Source: Parafrigoribacterium mesophilum
Lineage (GTDB): Bacteria; Actinomycetota; Actinomycetes; Actinomycetales; Microbacteriaceae
DNA length: 64,000 bases
Direction: 5' to 3'
Assembly (NCBI RefSeq): GCF_039652555.1
Contig: NZ_JBDJAF010000005.1
Span: 62,001-126,000, forward strand
Shown in pieces: positions 1-7,212 of the stretch; positions within the stretch are counted from its first letter, which is position 1, and the number at the start of each line of letters is the position of its first letter. The notes beneath the pieces are model-generated. The model searched no databases. It was not told the origin of the DNA and saw only the letters and a program-made list of their open reading frames with translations. Made by a program: the position numbers and the translations under genes.

Positions 1-827
1 AGGGCGCCTACGTCAACATCTACGCCACCAACGAGCAGGTCGCCTCGGTGATCGCCGATCCGCGGGTGCAGGGCGTCTCGCTGACCGGTTCGGCGCGCGC
101 CGGCGCTGCGGTGGCCGAGGTCGCCGGCCGCAACCTCAAGAAGGTGGTGTTGGAGCTGGGCGGATCCGACCCATTCATCCTGCTGGACACCGACGACCTG
201 GATGCCGTGGTCGACTCGGCGGTGGCGGCGCGGCTGGACAACAGCGGCCAGTCCTGCAACGCCGCCAAGCGGTTCATCGTGATCGACAAGTTGTATGAGC
301 CCTTCTTGGAGAAGTTCACCGCCGCGATCACCGGCACCAAGCCGGGTGACCCGATGTCCCAGGACACCGTGCTCGGGCCACTCTCCTCCGACGCCGCAAC
401 CGACCGGCTGCAGGAGCAACTCGACCGTGCCGTCGCCGGCGGTGCGCGCATCGTGGGCGGTGGTGAGCGAGACGGGAACTACTTCTCCTCCACCGTGCTC
501 ACCGATGTCACCGCCGACAACGACGCATACCACGAGGAGTTCTTCGGCCCGGTCGCCACGGTCTACCGGGCGGCATCGGAGGACGAGGCCATAAAGCTGG
601 CGAACGACACCCCGTTCGGCCTGGGTTCCTACGTGTTCACCACGGATGCCGCGCAGGCGTCGCGGGTCGCCGATCGGATCGAGGCGGGCATGGTGTTCGT
701 CAACGTGGTCGGCGCCGACGGCGCCGAGTTGCCGTTCGGCGGAGTGAAAGGGTCCGGGTTCGGTCGCGAGCTCGGCCGGTTCGGCGCGGACGAATTCGTC
801 AACAAGAAGATGATCCGCATCGGGTGA
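1..827 (+). CDS. Aldehyde dehydrogenase family protein (succinate-semialdehyde-type), 3' part only
   Basis: The window opens inside this gene: the frame is open from base 3 and 274 residues remain before TGA at 825-827. It keeps the C-terminal half of an NAD(P)-dependent aldehyde dehydrogenase, which oxidises an aldehyde to the acid in the cytoplasm. Visible are the general-base motif LELGGSDP and the nucleophile motif GQSCNAAKR (Cys codon at 255-257), followed by EEFFGPV and the closing PFGGVKGSGFGRELG segment. The spacing and the SCNAAKR form are usual for the succinate-semialdehyde dehydrogenase branch, so GabD-like is the best guess; the substrate is not proven. The N-terminal NAD-binding part lies outside the window. 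Confidence 0.9.
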   Translation, partial: GAYVNIYATNEQVASVIADPRVQGVSLTGSARAGAAVAEVAGRNLKKVVLELGGSDPFILLDTDDLDAVVDSAVAARLDNSGQSCNAAKRFIVIDKLYEPFLEKFTAAITGTKPGDPMSQDTVLGPLSSDAATDRLQEQLDRAVAGGARIVGGGERDGNYFSSTVLTDVTADNDAYHEEFFGPVATVYRAASEDEAIKLANDTPFGLGSYVFTTDAAQASRVADRIEAGMVFVNVVGADGAELPFGGVKGSGFGRELGRFGADEFVNKKMIRIG

Positions 828-859
828 GGCCGGTGCCGCGGCGAGTATCGCGCCCTGCC

Positions 860-897
860 GTCACTATTGCCCTCGGGCGACCGGGTGCAATTGTGAC
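860..897. repeat. Palindromic intergenic repeat, family R4, copy 1
   Basis: Imperfect inverted repeat with outer arms GTCAC-ATTGC and GCAAT-GTGAC around a CG-rich core. A similar palindrome lies at 3676-3717. It follows the aldehyde dehydrogenase stop by about 30 bases and could act as a transcript end, although no T-run follows. Confidence 0.5.
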
Positions 898-964
898 CCG
901 GGGTGCATTCGCCTGTCAGGCGTCAGACGCGGATGCCGCACTAGAGAGATTCTCACGGTCGCAA

Positions 965-970
965 TAGACT
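965..970 (+). promoter_or_regulatory. -10 box for the MBL-fold gene, leaderless arrangement
   Basis: TAGACT ends 6 bases before the ATG at 977, so transcription should begin at or next to the start codon. No Shine-Dalgarno sequence is seen. Confidence 0.45.
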
Positions 971-976
971 GCCGCC

Positions 977-1741
977 ATGTCTGATACTTTCGTCACCTAC
1001 ATCGGCGGGCCAACGGTGCTGTTGGAGTACGCCGGGCTGAGAATCCTGACCGATCCCACCTTCGATGCACCGGGCAGCTATGTTGAGCCGTCCGGGCTGA
1101 CCCTGGTGAAGACGGTCGGTCCGGCCATCGCCGTGGACCAGCTGGGCGAAGTCGACCTCGGGCTGCTCTCGCACCACCAGCACCTGGACAACCTGGACCA
1201 CCTGGGACGCGAGGTGCTGCTGCGCCTGCCGCTGGTCCTCAGCACGGCGAAGGCGGCCGAGGAGGTGGGCGGCCCGGTGTCCGGGCTCGCGCCGTGGGCC
1301 TCGCGCACGGTCGGTGCGGTGACCGTGACGGCGACCCCGGCGCTGCACGGGCCGGCGCAGTTCGAGGCGATGAGCGGGCCGGTGATCGGCTTCGTGCTGC
1401 AGGCAGCGGGGGAGCCGACCGTCTACATCAGCGGCGACAACGCGTCGCTGGAACTGGTCGACCAGATCGCCGACCGCATCGACGCCGTCGACGTGGCGCT
1501 GCTGCACGCCGGCGCCGCGAGGATCCCGGCGATCGACGCGGCACTGACCATGACGTCGCCGGATGCGGCGGAGGCGGCCCGCATTCTCGACCCGAAACAG
1601 GTGGTCGGCATCCACACCGAGGACTGGGGGCACCTGTCCGAGACGCGTGAGCAGTTCGTGGCGGCGTTCGCGGCTGCCGACCTCGTCGACCTGCTGGTGG
1701 ACATCCCGCGCGGCGTTCGGGTGCCCTTGGCATCGAGCTGA
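977..1741 (+). CDS. MBL-fold metallo-hydrolase, UlaG-like
   Basis: 254 residues, a complete metallo-beta-lactamase fold protein of unknown substrate. The metal motif reads SHHQHLDNLD (residues 65-74): His67, His69 and Asp71 fit HxHxD, but the usual following His is Asn72, a variant I associate with actinobacterial members. A second conserved block, ISGDNASLE near residues 151-159, supplies the later metal region, and HTEDWGHLSE near the C-terminus supplies the last His. The family hydrolyses lactones, phosphodiesters or similar bonds; nothing nearby points to a particular substrate. The start is the ATG behind a close -10 box. It is a single gene followed by an independently promoted gene. 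Confidence 0.85.
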   Translation: MSDTFVTYIGGPTVLLEYAGLRILTDPTFDAPGSYVEPSGLTLVKTVGPAIAVDQLGEVDLGLLSHHQHLDNLDHLGREVLLRLPLVLSTAKAAEEVGGPVSGLAPWASRTVGAVTVTATPALHGPAQFEAMSGPVIGFVLQAAGEPTVYISGDNASLELVDQIADRIDAVDVALLHAGAARIPAIDAALTMTSPDAAEAARILDPKQVVGIHTEDWGHLSETREQFVAAFAAADLVDLLVDIPRGVRVPLASS

Positions 1742-1886
1742 GCTCATTCCTGACGGGCTGGCTCGCCACGGCGGTGGGGAGCAAGGCGGGCTAGAGCGGC
1801 AGCATCCGGCGCTTCGTCGGTCGGGTGCACGATAGTCGCATCCGTCACACTCGCAGCAAGTGTCATTTCACGAGCGGGGTGGCCGC

Positions 1887-1892
1887 TAATCT
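1887..1892 (+). promoter_or_regulatory. -10 box for the 105-residue gene, leaderless arrangement
   Basis: TAATCT lies 7 bases before ATG 1900, and no ribosome binding site separates them. Confidence 0.5.
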
Positions 1893-1899
1893 GAAATGT

Positions 1900-2217
1900 A
1901 TGAGTGATGCAACCACGACCCCGGAATCCACAGCACCGTCCAACCCCGTGCACCCCCCACGCGATGAGTCGCCCCGCGGAGTGACGTACCGGGTGCTCGC
2001 GAGCGCGCTGAAGGACATCCGGCTCTCGGACGTACGTTACGGCGTCATGTTCCGGCCGACCGGCCTGCACGGCGAGACCTTCGAGTCGCGCTGGGACCGG
2101 GTGCGCAGCATCGTCACCTCGCGCAACCAGCGCGCCGCCGTCGCCGCCTGGGCCGCCGCCATCAAGGCCGGCTGGACCGAGAAGGAACTGACCGGCGCGG
2201 GCCTGACCCGCCCCTAG
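1900..2217 (+). CDS. Conserved hypothetical protein, 105 residues
   Basis: I do not recognise this protein. A longer open frame begins at 1825, but the ATG at 1900 is preferred because a TAATCT box sits directly before it, in the arrangement seen at several genes here. The first 25 residues are Pro/Ser/Thr-rich and probably disordered. The rest is soluble, with a basic, aromatic middle (YGVMFRPTGLHGETFESRWD) and a C-terminal helical part rich in Ala and Trp. There is no membrane segment and no known catalytic motif. Codon use matches the neighbours, so it is probably a real core gene. Confidence 0.65.
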   Translation: MSDATTTPESTAPSNPVHPPRDESPRGVTYRVLASALKDIRLSDVRYGVMFRPTGLHGETFESRWDRVRSIVTSRNQRAAVAAWAAAIKAGWTEKELTGAGLTRP

Positions 2218-2235
2218 TCTCTACTCCGGCAGTCT

Positions 2236-2634
2236 CTACTCCGGCGCTGGCGCCGGGTGAAGCGGCGCCGCCCAGCCGGGGCGCGTGATCAGGCAGAACG
2301 GATGCCCGGCCGGGTCCGCGTACATGTGTGACGTCGGCTTGGGGCCGGGCAACCGCCGGGCCCCCAGCGCGAGCACCTCGGGTTCGGCCCGCGTCACGTC
2401 GTCGACCATGATGTCCAGGTGAAACTGCTGAGGGAAGTTCGGGTCCGGCCAGCGCGGCGGCTGATGGTCCGGGGCGCGTTGGAACGCGATCCCTGAGCTG
2501 GTGTCGTTCCGGGCGACCACGACCCAGTCCTCGTCCCGGTACGTCACCGGAAGCCCGAGGATGGCGGAGTAGAACTGTGCCAGCGCGTGTGGGTCCGGTG
2601 CGTCGATCACCACGTGGTGCATCCGCCCGATCAT
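2236..2634 (-). CDS. VOC family protein (glyoxalase/bleomycin-resistance fold)
   Basis: 132 residues from ATG 2634 (ATG 2622 is an alternative); a GGAG lies about 12 bases upstream of 2634. An upstream extension in the same frame runs through the 22-bp tandem repeat and is not credible as protein. The sequence starts MIGRMHHVVIDA, and the FHLDIMVDDV and DPAGHPFCLI blocks are the usual metal-binding positions of vicinal-oxygen-chelate enzymes (His/His/Glu-type sites). Members include glyoxalases, dioxygenases and drug-binding proteins; the substrate cannot be told. It stands alone, divergent from the Nudix gene. Confidence 0.8.
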   Translation of the reverse strand: MIGRMHHVVIDAPDPHALAQFYSAILGLPVTYRDEDWVVVARNDTSSGIAFQRAPDHQPPRWPDPNFPQQFHLDIMVDDVTRAEPEVLALGARRLPGPKPTSHMYADPAGHPFCLITRPGWAAPLHPAPAPE

Positions 2635-2666
2635 CGCGCCATTCTTCTCCGCACTCCGCTGCCCTA

Positions 2667-2732
2667 CCAGCCCCAGCCCCCACGCCCACCAGCCCCAGCC
2701 CCCACGCCCACCAGCCCCAGCCCCCACGCCCA
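2667..2732. repeat. Tandem repeat, 3 x 22 bp
   Basis: Three identical copies of a C-rich 22-bp unit at 2667-2688, 2689-2710 and 2711-2732, with a partial fourth. It lies 33 bases upstream of the VOC start and probably includes or borders that gene's promoter. Confidence 0.9.
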
Positions 2733-2744
2733 CCCCCCGCCATC

Positions 2745-2830
2745 CATCCCGTTTCAAGGAATAACTGTCCGGATGGGGCCGGGTTATCGAGAACTAGGGC
2801 CTACGGATGCAAAATCTCCGTGAGATGGGA
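2745..2830. repeat. Palindromic intergenic repeat, family R1, copy 1
   Basis: About 86 bp. The left arm CATCCCGTTTCAAGGA (2745-2760) pairs imperfectly with the right arm TCCGTGAGATGGGA (2817-2830). The second copy at 39555-39642 carries the same two arms in the opposite orientation. It is a short non-coding element between divergent genes. Confidence 0.7.
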
Positions 2831-2928
2831 CCTGGACGGCCGGGGGTGGGCACGGGTGCACACGGCGGACACGACGCACAGGACCGACACCGGGCGCGCC
2901 GCCGGAAAGGTAAATTAGGCTGGCCGCT

Positions 2929-3603
2929 ATGTCGATCATCACGAGGGATGCCCGCGCCGAGCTGGATGCGCTCTGCACGCAGGGACTGGACTGGGCGCTG
3001 GACCCGTCCCGGTTCCTCACCGACCCCTCGAGGGCGCGCCGGTCCGCGGTGCTGGTGCTGTTCGGGGTTCTGGACTCCGCGCCATCGCACGCGACCGGGC
3101 CGGTCGGCCGCGACCTGGACGTGCTGTTACAACGCCGCTCCGAGACGCTCGGGCACCATCCCGGGCAGATCTCGTTCCCGGGCGGCGGCGTCGAGGCATC
3201 CGACCACGGCGACATCACCGCCACGGCGCTGCGCGAAGCCGTCGAGGAGACCGGGCTCGACCCGTCCGGCGTCGAAATCCTGGGCACCCTGCCGCAACTA
3301 CCGGTGCCGGTGAGCAACAACCTGGTCACACCGGTGCTCGCCTGGTGGACCCGGGTCTCCGAGGTCGCCGCGGTCGACCGACGCGAGTCCGTGGACGTGT
3401 TCCGCGTGCCCGTGGCCGACCTTCTGGATCCCGCCAACCGGGCCGCCGTGGAGCACCGGCGTGACGGCCGCACCATCCGCACCCCGGCGTTCACGGTGCA
3501 CGGCGTGCTGGTCTGGGGCTTCACCGGCATCGTGCTCGCCCGGCTGTTCGACGAACTCGGCTGGACCGTGCCCTGGGACCACAGCCGCACCGTGCAGCCC
3601 TAG
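2929..3603 (+). CDS. Nudix hydrolase, CoA pyrophosphatase (NudL-like)
   Basis: 224 residues. It should hydrolyse coenzyme A or its derivatives to 3',5'-ADP and phosphopantetheine. The CoA-specific entry motif HHPGQISFPGG (around residues 76-86) precedes a full Nudix box ending LREAVEETGLD (about residues 103-113) that supplies the metal-binding Glu residues. Length and order fit the UPF0035/NudL family. A TAAATT box at 2911-2916 precedes ATG 2929. It is a single gene; palindrome R4 copy 2 lies downstream, between it and the convergent methyltransferase. Confidence 0.88.
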   Translation: MSIITRDARAELDALCTQGLDWALDPSRFLTDPSRARRSAVLVLFGVLDSAPSHATGPVGRDLDVLLQRRSETLGHHPGQISFPGGGVEASDHGDITATALREAVEETGLDPSGVEILGTLPQLPVPVSNNLVTPVLAWWTRVSEVAAVDRRESVDVFRVPVADLLDPANRAAVEHRRDGRTIRTPAFTVHGVLVWGFTGIVLARLFDELGWTVPWDHSRTVQP

Positions 3604-3675
3604 CCGCAGCGCGCGACGGATGCGACACCGCGGCAGGCGGGGCGACACCGGTCGATCGGCGGTGAATGCGCCCGT

Positions 3676-3717
3676 GCGACACATTTGCGCCCCCGGCGAC
3701 CGGCCGCAGGTGTGACC
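3676..3717. repeat. Palindromic intergenic repeat, family R4, copy 2
   Basis: Inverted repeat with ACAC-TTGC and GCA-GTGT arms, related to the palindrome at 860-897, sitting between two convergent genes. It could serve as a two-way terminator. Confidence 0.45.
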
Positions 3718-3794
3718 GCCGGGCGCATCCGCCGGGCTTAGTGCGTGTCGACCGGCCAGGCGCATCCGCCGGGCTCAGCGGATGTCGACGGCGC

Positions 3795-4427
3795 TCAGCC
3801 GGCTGCCGGCCGCGCGGCGAACAGCAGCGTGTCGACCGCGGTCACCGCGCTGTCGTCCGGGCTCTCGGGATCCGACCCGCCGTCCCGGAACACCCGCTCA
3901 CAACGCTCGATGGACAACCCGACCGCGCAGGAGGAGAGCAGCTCGGGCGTGTAGAGGATGTCCGGATCGCTCGGCCCCGGCGCGCCGGTCTCCAGGTTGG
4001 CCCGGTCGTGGCCGAGCACCAACAGGTGGCCGCCCGGCGCCACCCAGGTCGCGGCCGCGGACAACACCTCGCGGGTGTCCGCCTGGGTCAGGTGCAGGTA
4101 GGTGGCGATCACCAGGTCGAACTGCCGGCCCGGGGCGTAGCCGCGCGCATCCGCCACCACCCAAGTCGCTACGGCGCCTTCCTTCTCTGCGCGCGCCCTG
4201 GCTAGACGGATGCCCTCGGCCGAGAAATCCAGTGCCGTCACCTCCCAGCCAGCCAGCGCGAGGAACACGCTGTTGCGCCCATCGCCGGCGCCGACGTCGA
4301 GGACGCTTCCCGGGGTCAGGCCCCGCACCAGATCCTGCACCACCTGCTGCGGGTCGTTGGACCAGACCCTGCCATGCCGATGGGTCGTGGCAGTACGGTA
4401 TCGCTCGTCCCAGCCATCCGCGTTCAT
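3795..4427 (-). CDS. Class I SAM-dependent methyltransferase
   Basis: 210 residues from ATG 4427, with a purine-rich GGAA before it; an in-frame ATG at 4451 adds 8 residues and is less likely. Motif I, SVLDVGAGDGRNS, gives the SAM-binding loop. The following TALDFS carries the acidic residue that binds the ribose. Near the N-terminus, WDERYRTA resembles the tellurite-resistance TehB/thiopurine-type methyltransferase group. The methyl acceptor is unknown. It converges with the Nudix gene and is divergent from the MOSC gene. Confidence 0.82.
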   Translation of the reverse strand: MNADGWDERYRTATTHRHGRVWSNDPQQVVQDLVRGLTPGSVLDVGAGDGRNSVFLALAGWEVTALDFSAEGIRLARARAEKEGAVATWVVADARGYAPGRQFDLVIATYLHLTQADTREVLSAAATWVAPGGHLLVLGHDRANLETGAPGPSDPDILYTPELLSSCAVGLSIERCERVFRDGGSDPESPDDSAVTAVDTLLFAARPAAG

Positions 4428-4550
4428 CGCACTTCCGTTCCTCGCCCGCATGCCGTTCGGCTCGATTCAGCCACTCTTGCACATCTTCCCGAAACGCCGG
4501 CGTCGGATGCCCCGTCCCCGCCGAACCCGACCGGCTGCGAGGATGGGGGG

Positions 4551-5411
4551 ATGCGTGTCACTGCTCTGCGGGTCTACCCGGTCAAGTCGCTGGGTGGGAT
4601 GCCCGTGGCGCGCGCCGCCGTGGAGCCGTGGGGCCTGGCCGGCGACCGGCGCTGGTGCCTGCTCGACGTGGCCGGCAACCGGATCACCGCCCGCGAGGTG
4701 CATGACCTGCTTGGCCTGCGCGCCGAACCGGTTGGCCAGGGCACGATCCGCATCACGGACCAGCATGGCGCGAGCATCCAGGTCATGGCCCCGCCGCACA
4801 CCGGCGCGGAGCCGATCGAGCACGAGCGCCTCGGCGTGGTGCGGTGCGCGGCGGCCGAGGCCAGCGCCTGGCTCACCGCGCGGGTCGGCCGGGCCACCAC
4901 GCTGGTCTGGCAACCCGACCCGACCACCCGACCGATCGCCGAGAACCGTGGCGGCCTGCCGGGGGAGCACCTCTCGCTGGCGGATGCCGGACCGCTGCTG
5001 CTGGTCAGCGAGGCCTCGCTCACCCAGTTGGACCGCTGGATCGCCGCCGAGGCCGATGTCCCGGATGTCGCCGACCTCGATCCGAGGCACGTGAGCGGCG
5101 GCGGCAACGCGCATCCGGAGCCGCTCAACGTGGTGCGGTTCCGCCCCAACGTGGTCGTCGACGGCGGCGAACCGTTCGAGGAGGATCGCTGGTTCACCGT
5201 GCGGATCGGCGAGGTCACCTTCCGCAAGACCATGATCTGCGACCGCTGCGTGATGCCGACCATCGACCCGGTCACCCTCGCCGGCGGCAAGGAGCCCACC
5301 CGCACACTCGCCCGGCACCGGCACTGGGACCGCAAGACCTGGTTCGGCATCCGGCTCGCGCCGCTGGGCACCGGCACGCTTTCGGTGGGGGACGCAGTCG
5401 AGCCGCGATAG
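4551..5411 (+). CDS. MOSC domain protein (YcbX/MOSC N-terminal barrel type)
   Basis: 286 residues. The start is ATG 4551, just behind AGGATGGGGGG; the open frame upstream is antisense to the methyltransferase promoter region. The N-terminal beta-barrel begins VTALRVYPVKSLGG, and the C-terminal MOSC domain has RFRPNVVVDGG and the Cys-containing CDRCVMPTIDPVT segment, where the conserved Cys is proposed to bind molybdenum cofactor or a sulfur carrier. Such proteins transfer sulfur or reduce N-hydroxylated compounds with Moco. Moco enzymes and their maturation genes lie elsewhere in this window (26.5 and 34-42 kb). Confidence 0.88.
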   Translation: MRVTALRVYPVKSLGGMPVARAAVEPWGLAGDRRWCLLDVAGNRITAREVHDLLGLRAEPVGQGTIRITDQHGASIQVMAPPHTGAEPIEHERLGVVRCAAAEASAWLTARVGRATTLVWQPDPTTRPIAENRGGLPGEHLSLADAGPLLLVSEASLTQLDRWIAAEADVPDVADLDPRHVSGGGNAHPEPLNVVRFRPNVVVDGGEPFEEDRWFTVRIGEVTFRKTMICDRCVMPTIDPVTLAGGKEPTRTLARHRHWDRKTWFGIRLAPLGTGTLSVGDAVEPR

Positions 5412-5447
5412 CCGCCACGGATGCTCGTGCCAGCCCGTGCGAGACGT

Positions 5448-5504
5448 TGAGTTGCGAGAAAGGCACCTTCCGGAGCCTCCGGAGGGTGCTTTTCTCGCAA
5501 CTCA
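5448..5504. terminator. Bidirectional hairpin terminator between convergent genes
   Basis: Arms TGAGTTGCGAGAAAGGCACC (5448-5467) and GGTGCTTTTCTCGCAACTCA (5485-5504) pair almost perfectly, and a nested TCCGGAG-C-CTCCGGA hairpin (5469-5483) fills the loop. The right arm overlaps the stop codon of the minus-strand gene. A-rich and T-rich stretches inside the arms would serve both directions. Confidence 0.75.
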
Positions 5505-5954
5505 GTGCCGCGGGAGCTCCTCACTGGCGCTGGGCTCTTGACCGGGACTGTGCTCTTCACCAGTGCCCCGCTCGTGCGTCTTCTTGGCCCGCAGCAGCCA
5601 GCTCAGCGCTACGGCGCTGGCGAGCAGGCATCCGACGCCGACGAGGGCGAGCATCCAGTTACCGGCGAAGACGCCGATCAGGGCGACCACGAGCGCCGTG
5701 AGCAGGGTGACGCCGAGCGCGAGGATCCAGCGGTCCCGTACGCTGCGAACGATGTTCAGCGTCGTCACCGGTTCAGTGCGCCAGTCGCCCTCGACTCGCG
5801 GCCAGACCACGATGAACAGCGTGGCCAGTGGCCCCAACAGCAGCGAGACCGCGAACCAGCGCAGCCGGGAGCGGTTCTTCTGCTCGGCCAGGCCGGCGTT
5901 GGCCAGGGCCAGGGCGAACCAGGCGCCGCCGCCGCCCCATGTTTGAGGATCCAT
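5502..5954 (-). CDS. Small integral membrane protein, unknown function
   Basis: 150 residues. An N-terminal WGGGGAWFALALANAG segment is followed by a hydrophobic segment at about 34-52, then a pair around 75-115 separated by a short turn, giving three or four membrane helices. The last 30 residues are charged and rich in His, Glu and Gly, and probably cytoplasmic. No family is recognised. The stop codon lies inside the terminator hairpin shared with the MOSC gene. Confidence 0.65.
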   Translation of the reverse strand: MDPQTWGGGGAWFALALANAGLAEQKNRSRLRWFAVSLLLGPLATLFIVVWPRVEGDWRTEPVTTLNIVRSVRDRWILALGVTLLTALVVALIGVFAGNWMLALVGVGCLLASAVALSWLLRAKKTHERGTGEEHSPGQEPSASEELPRH

Positions 5955-6063
5955 CCGTTGAGGCTAGTGCCACTCGGCGCGCCCTGGCCAGCGGTGGCTG
6001 AGATGCGGATGGCGTCCAGCGCTGCCAGCGAGGCGCGAAAGCCAGAACTAGTTCCAGAGAATT

Positions 6064-6106
6064 GACAACCGAGGTTGACAAACGTGATTAGTCAACCTAA
6101 GTTGTC
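6064..6106. promoter_or_regulatory. Nested palindromic operator over the promoter of the HTH/Clp-N pair
   Basis: A near-complete 43-bp palindrome: outer arms GACAAC / GTTGTC and inner arms AGGTTGAC / GTCAACCT. TTGACA at 6075-6080 and TAAGTT at 6098-6103, 17 bases apart, make a promoter within it, placing the transcript start at about the ATG at 6110. The likely ligand is the HTH protein encoded next (autoregulation); this is inference. Confidence 0.7.
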
Positions 6107-6109
6107 TAT

Positions 6110-6346
6110 ATGACACCGAACATCCCACCCGCCACCGGCGGCCCCGCGGATGGCCTGGCCTCCGTGGTGGCGCTGCGTGCGCTGGCCGACCAGCTGGAGG
6201 ACGCCGAGGTCGAGCGCGCCGTGCGCGACGGCTGGTCGTGGCCCCAGGTCGCCCAGGCGCTGGGCGTCACGCGCCAGGCCGTGCACAAGAAGCACGCCCG
6301 TCGGCTGGCAGCGGCCGGGATCGAACTGAGGAGACGCAATGGATGA
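6110..6346 (+). CDS. Small helix-turn-helix protein, probable regulator of the Clp-N partner gene
   Basis: 78 residues. An acidic helix is followed by an HTH at about residues 43-62 (SWPQVAQALGVTRQAVHKK) and a basic tail. The same pattern, SW..I...LG.SRQA.H.K.AR, occurs in the protein at 9092-9343. The next gene starts 8 bases inside this one, so the pair is translationally coupled. The promoter is buried in the 43-bp palindrome. It probably senses or controls supply of the Clp-N partner; that function is inferred from context only. Confidence 0.75.
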   Translation: MTPNIPPATGGPADGLASVVALRALADQLEDAEVERAVRDGWSWPQVAQALGVTRQAVHKKHARRLAAAGIELRRRNG

Positions 6347-6818
6347 CACCAACTGGGGCCGCGCGCTGCGCGCGTCTCTCGCGCAGGCACGGGTTGAGGC
6401 AAAGCAGGCCGGCTCCCGCACACTGGACGCCGAGCACCTCCTGCTCGCTCTGGCCGCGGAGGCCGACGGCGAGCCGGCCCGGCTGCTGGCTGCCGCCGGA
6501 CTGGACTACGACCGCCTCACGGATGCGCTGCGCACCGAGCGCAGGCAGAGTCTCGCCCACGCCGGCATCCAGCCGGGGGAGGGGAGCGCCCCGAGGCCGA
6601 CGGACGGCACGCCCGTCTGGGCCACCTCGGCGAAGGAGGCGCTGCTGCGCGGCAAGGATGTGGCCACCCGGCGGCACCGCTCCCAGATGGGCGGCACCGA
6701 TGTGCTGGTCGGCATCCTGCGCGCGGATCTCGGCACCGTGCCGCGGGCGCTCGAGTTCGCCGGCGTCGATCGGGCGGCGCTGCTGGAGCGCGCCGCGCGA
6801 ACGGTGGGTGCCCGGTAA
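6339..6818 (+). CDS. Clp N-terminal (Clp_N) double-repeat protein
   Basis: 159 residues with two Clp_N-type helical repeats: one around AEHLLLALAAEADGEPARLL and one around SQMGGTDVLVGIL, each with the usual ...LLLAL.../...LVGIL core. There is no ATPase domain, so it resembles the stand-alone ClpS- or ClpC-N-like adaptors of actinobacteria that bind substrates or stress signals. It overlaps the HTH gene by 8 bases and shares its palindrome-controlled promoter. Whether it titrates the HTH protein or serves Clp protease is unknown. Confidence 0.78.
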   Translation: MDDTNWGRALRASLAQARVEAKQAGSRTLDAEHLLLALAAEADGEPARLLAAAGLDYDRLTDALRTERRQSLAHAGIQPGEGSAPRPTDGTPVWATSAKEALLRGKDVATRRHRSQMGGTDVLVGILRADLGTVPRALEFAGVDRAALLERAARTVGAR

Positions 6819-6854
6819 GCGCCTTGCGGGCCTCGGGGCCGTGGAACCCGGTTG

Positions 6855-6860
6855 TATCCT
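6855..6860 (+). promoter_or_regulatory. -10 box for the YjbR/MmcQ gene, leaderless arrangement
   Basis: TATCCT ends 7 bases before ATG 6868. Confidence 0.45.
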
Positions 6861-6867
6861 CGGTTCC

Positions 6868-7212
6868 ATGACTCCGGATGGCCTGCTCGCCCTGTGCTCC
6901 TCGCTGCCGCAGGCGATCGAGACGTTCCCGTTCGGCGAGGAGACCTCGGTGTTCAAGACCTCCGGCAACGGCAAGATCTTCGCGATCTCGGCCCTGGATG
7001 CGACCCCGCTGACGGTCTCGGTGAAGTGTGACCCGGAGGAGAGCCTGGCGCTGCAGGCGGAATACCCGCAGATCACCCCGGGCTATCACCTCAACAAGCG
7101 GCACTGGATCACAGTCGTGCTGGACGGCGGCGTTCCGGATGCCCTGGTCGAGCAGCTGGTCACGGCCAGCCACGCGCTGGTGCGGCCGAAACTGCCGCGG
7201 GTACCGCGGTGA
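6868..7212 (+). CDS. MmcQ/YjbR family DNA-binding-fold protein
   Basis: 114 residues from ATG 6868, placed by the TATCCT box directly before it; a longer in-frame extension is a shadow of the Clp-N gene. Motifs typical of the double-wing YjbR fold are visible: FPFGEETSVFK, GKIFAI, SVKCDPEE and the closing PGYHLNKRHWITV. The family has a CyaY-like fold and unclear function. Its stop overlaps the GTG of the next gene (GTGA), so the two are probably co-transcribed. Confidence 0.85.
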   Translation: MTPDGLLALCSSLPQAIETFPFGEETSVFKTSGNGKIFAISALDATPLTVSVKCDPEESLALQAEYPQITPGYHLNKRHWITVVLDGGVPDALVEQLVTASHALVRPKLPRVPR

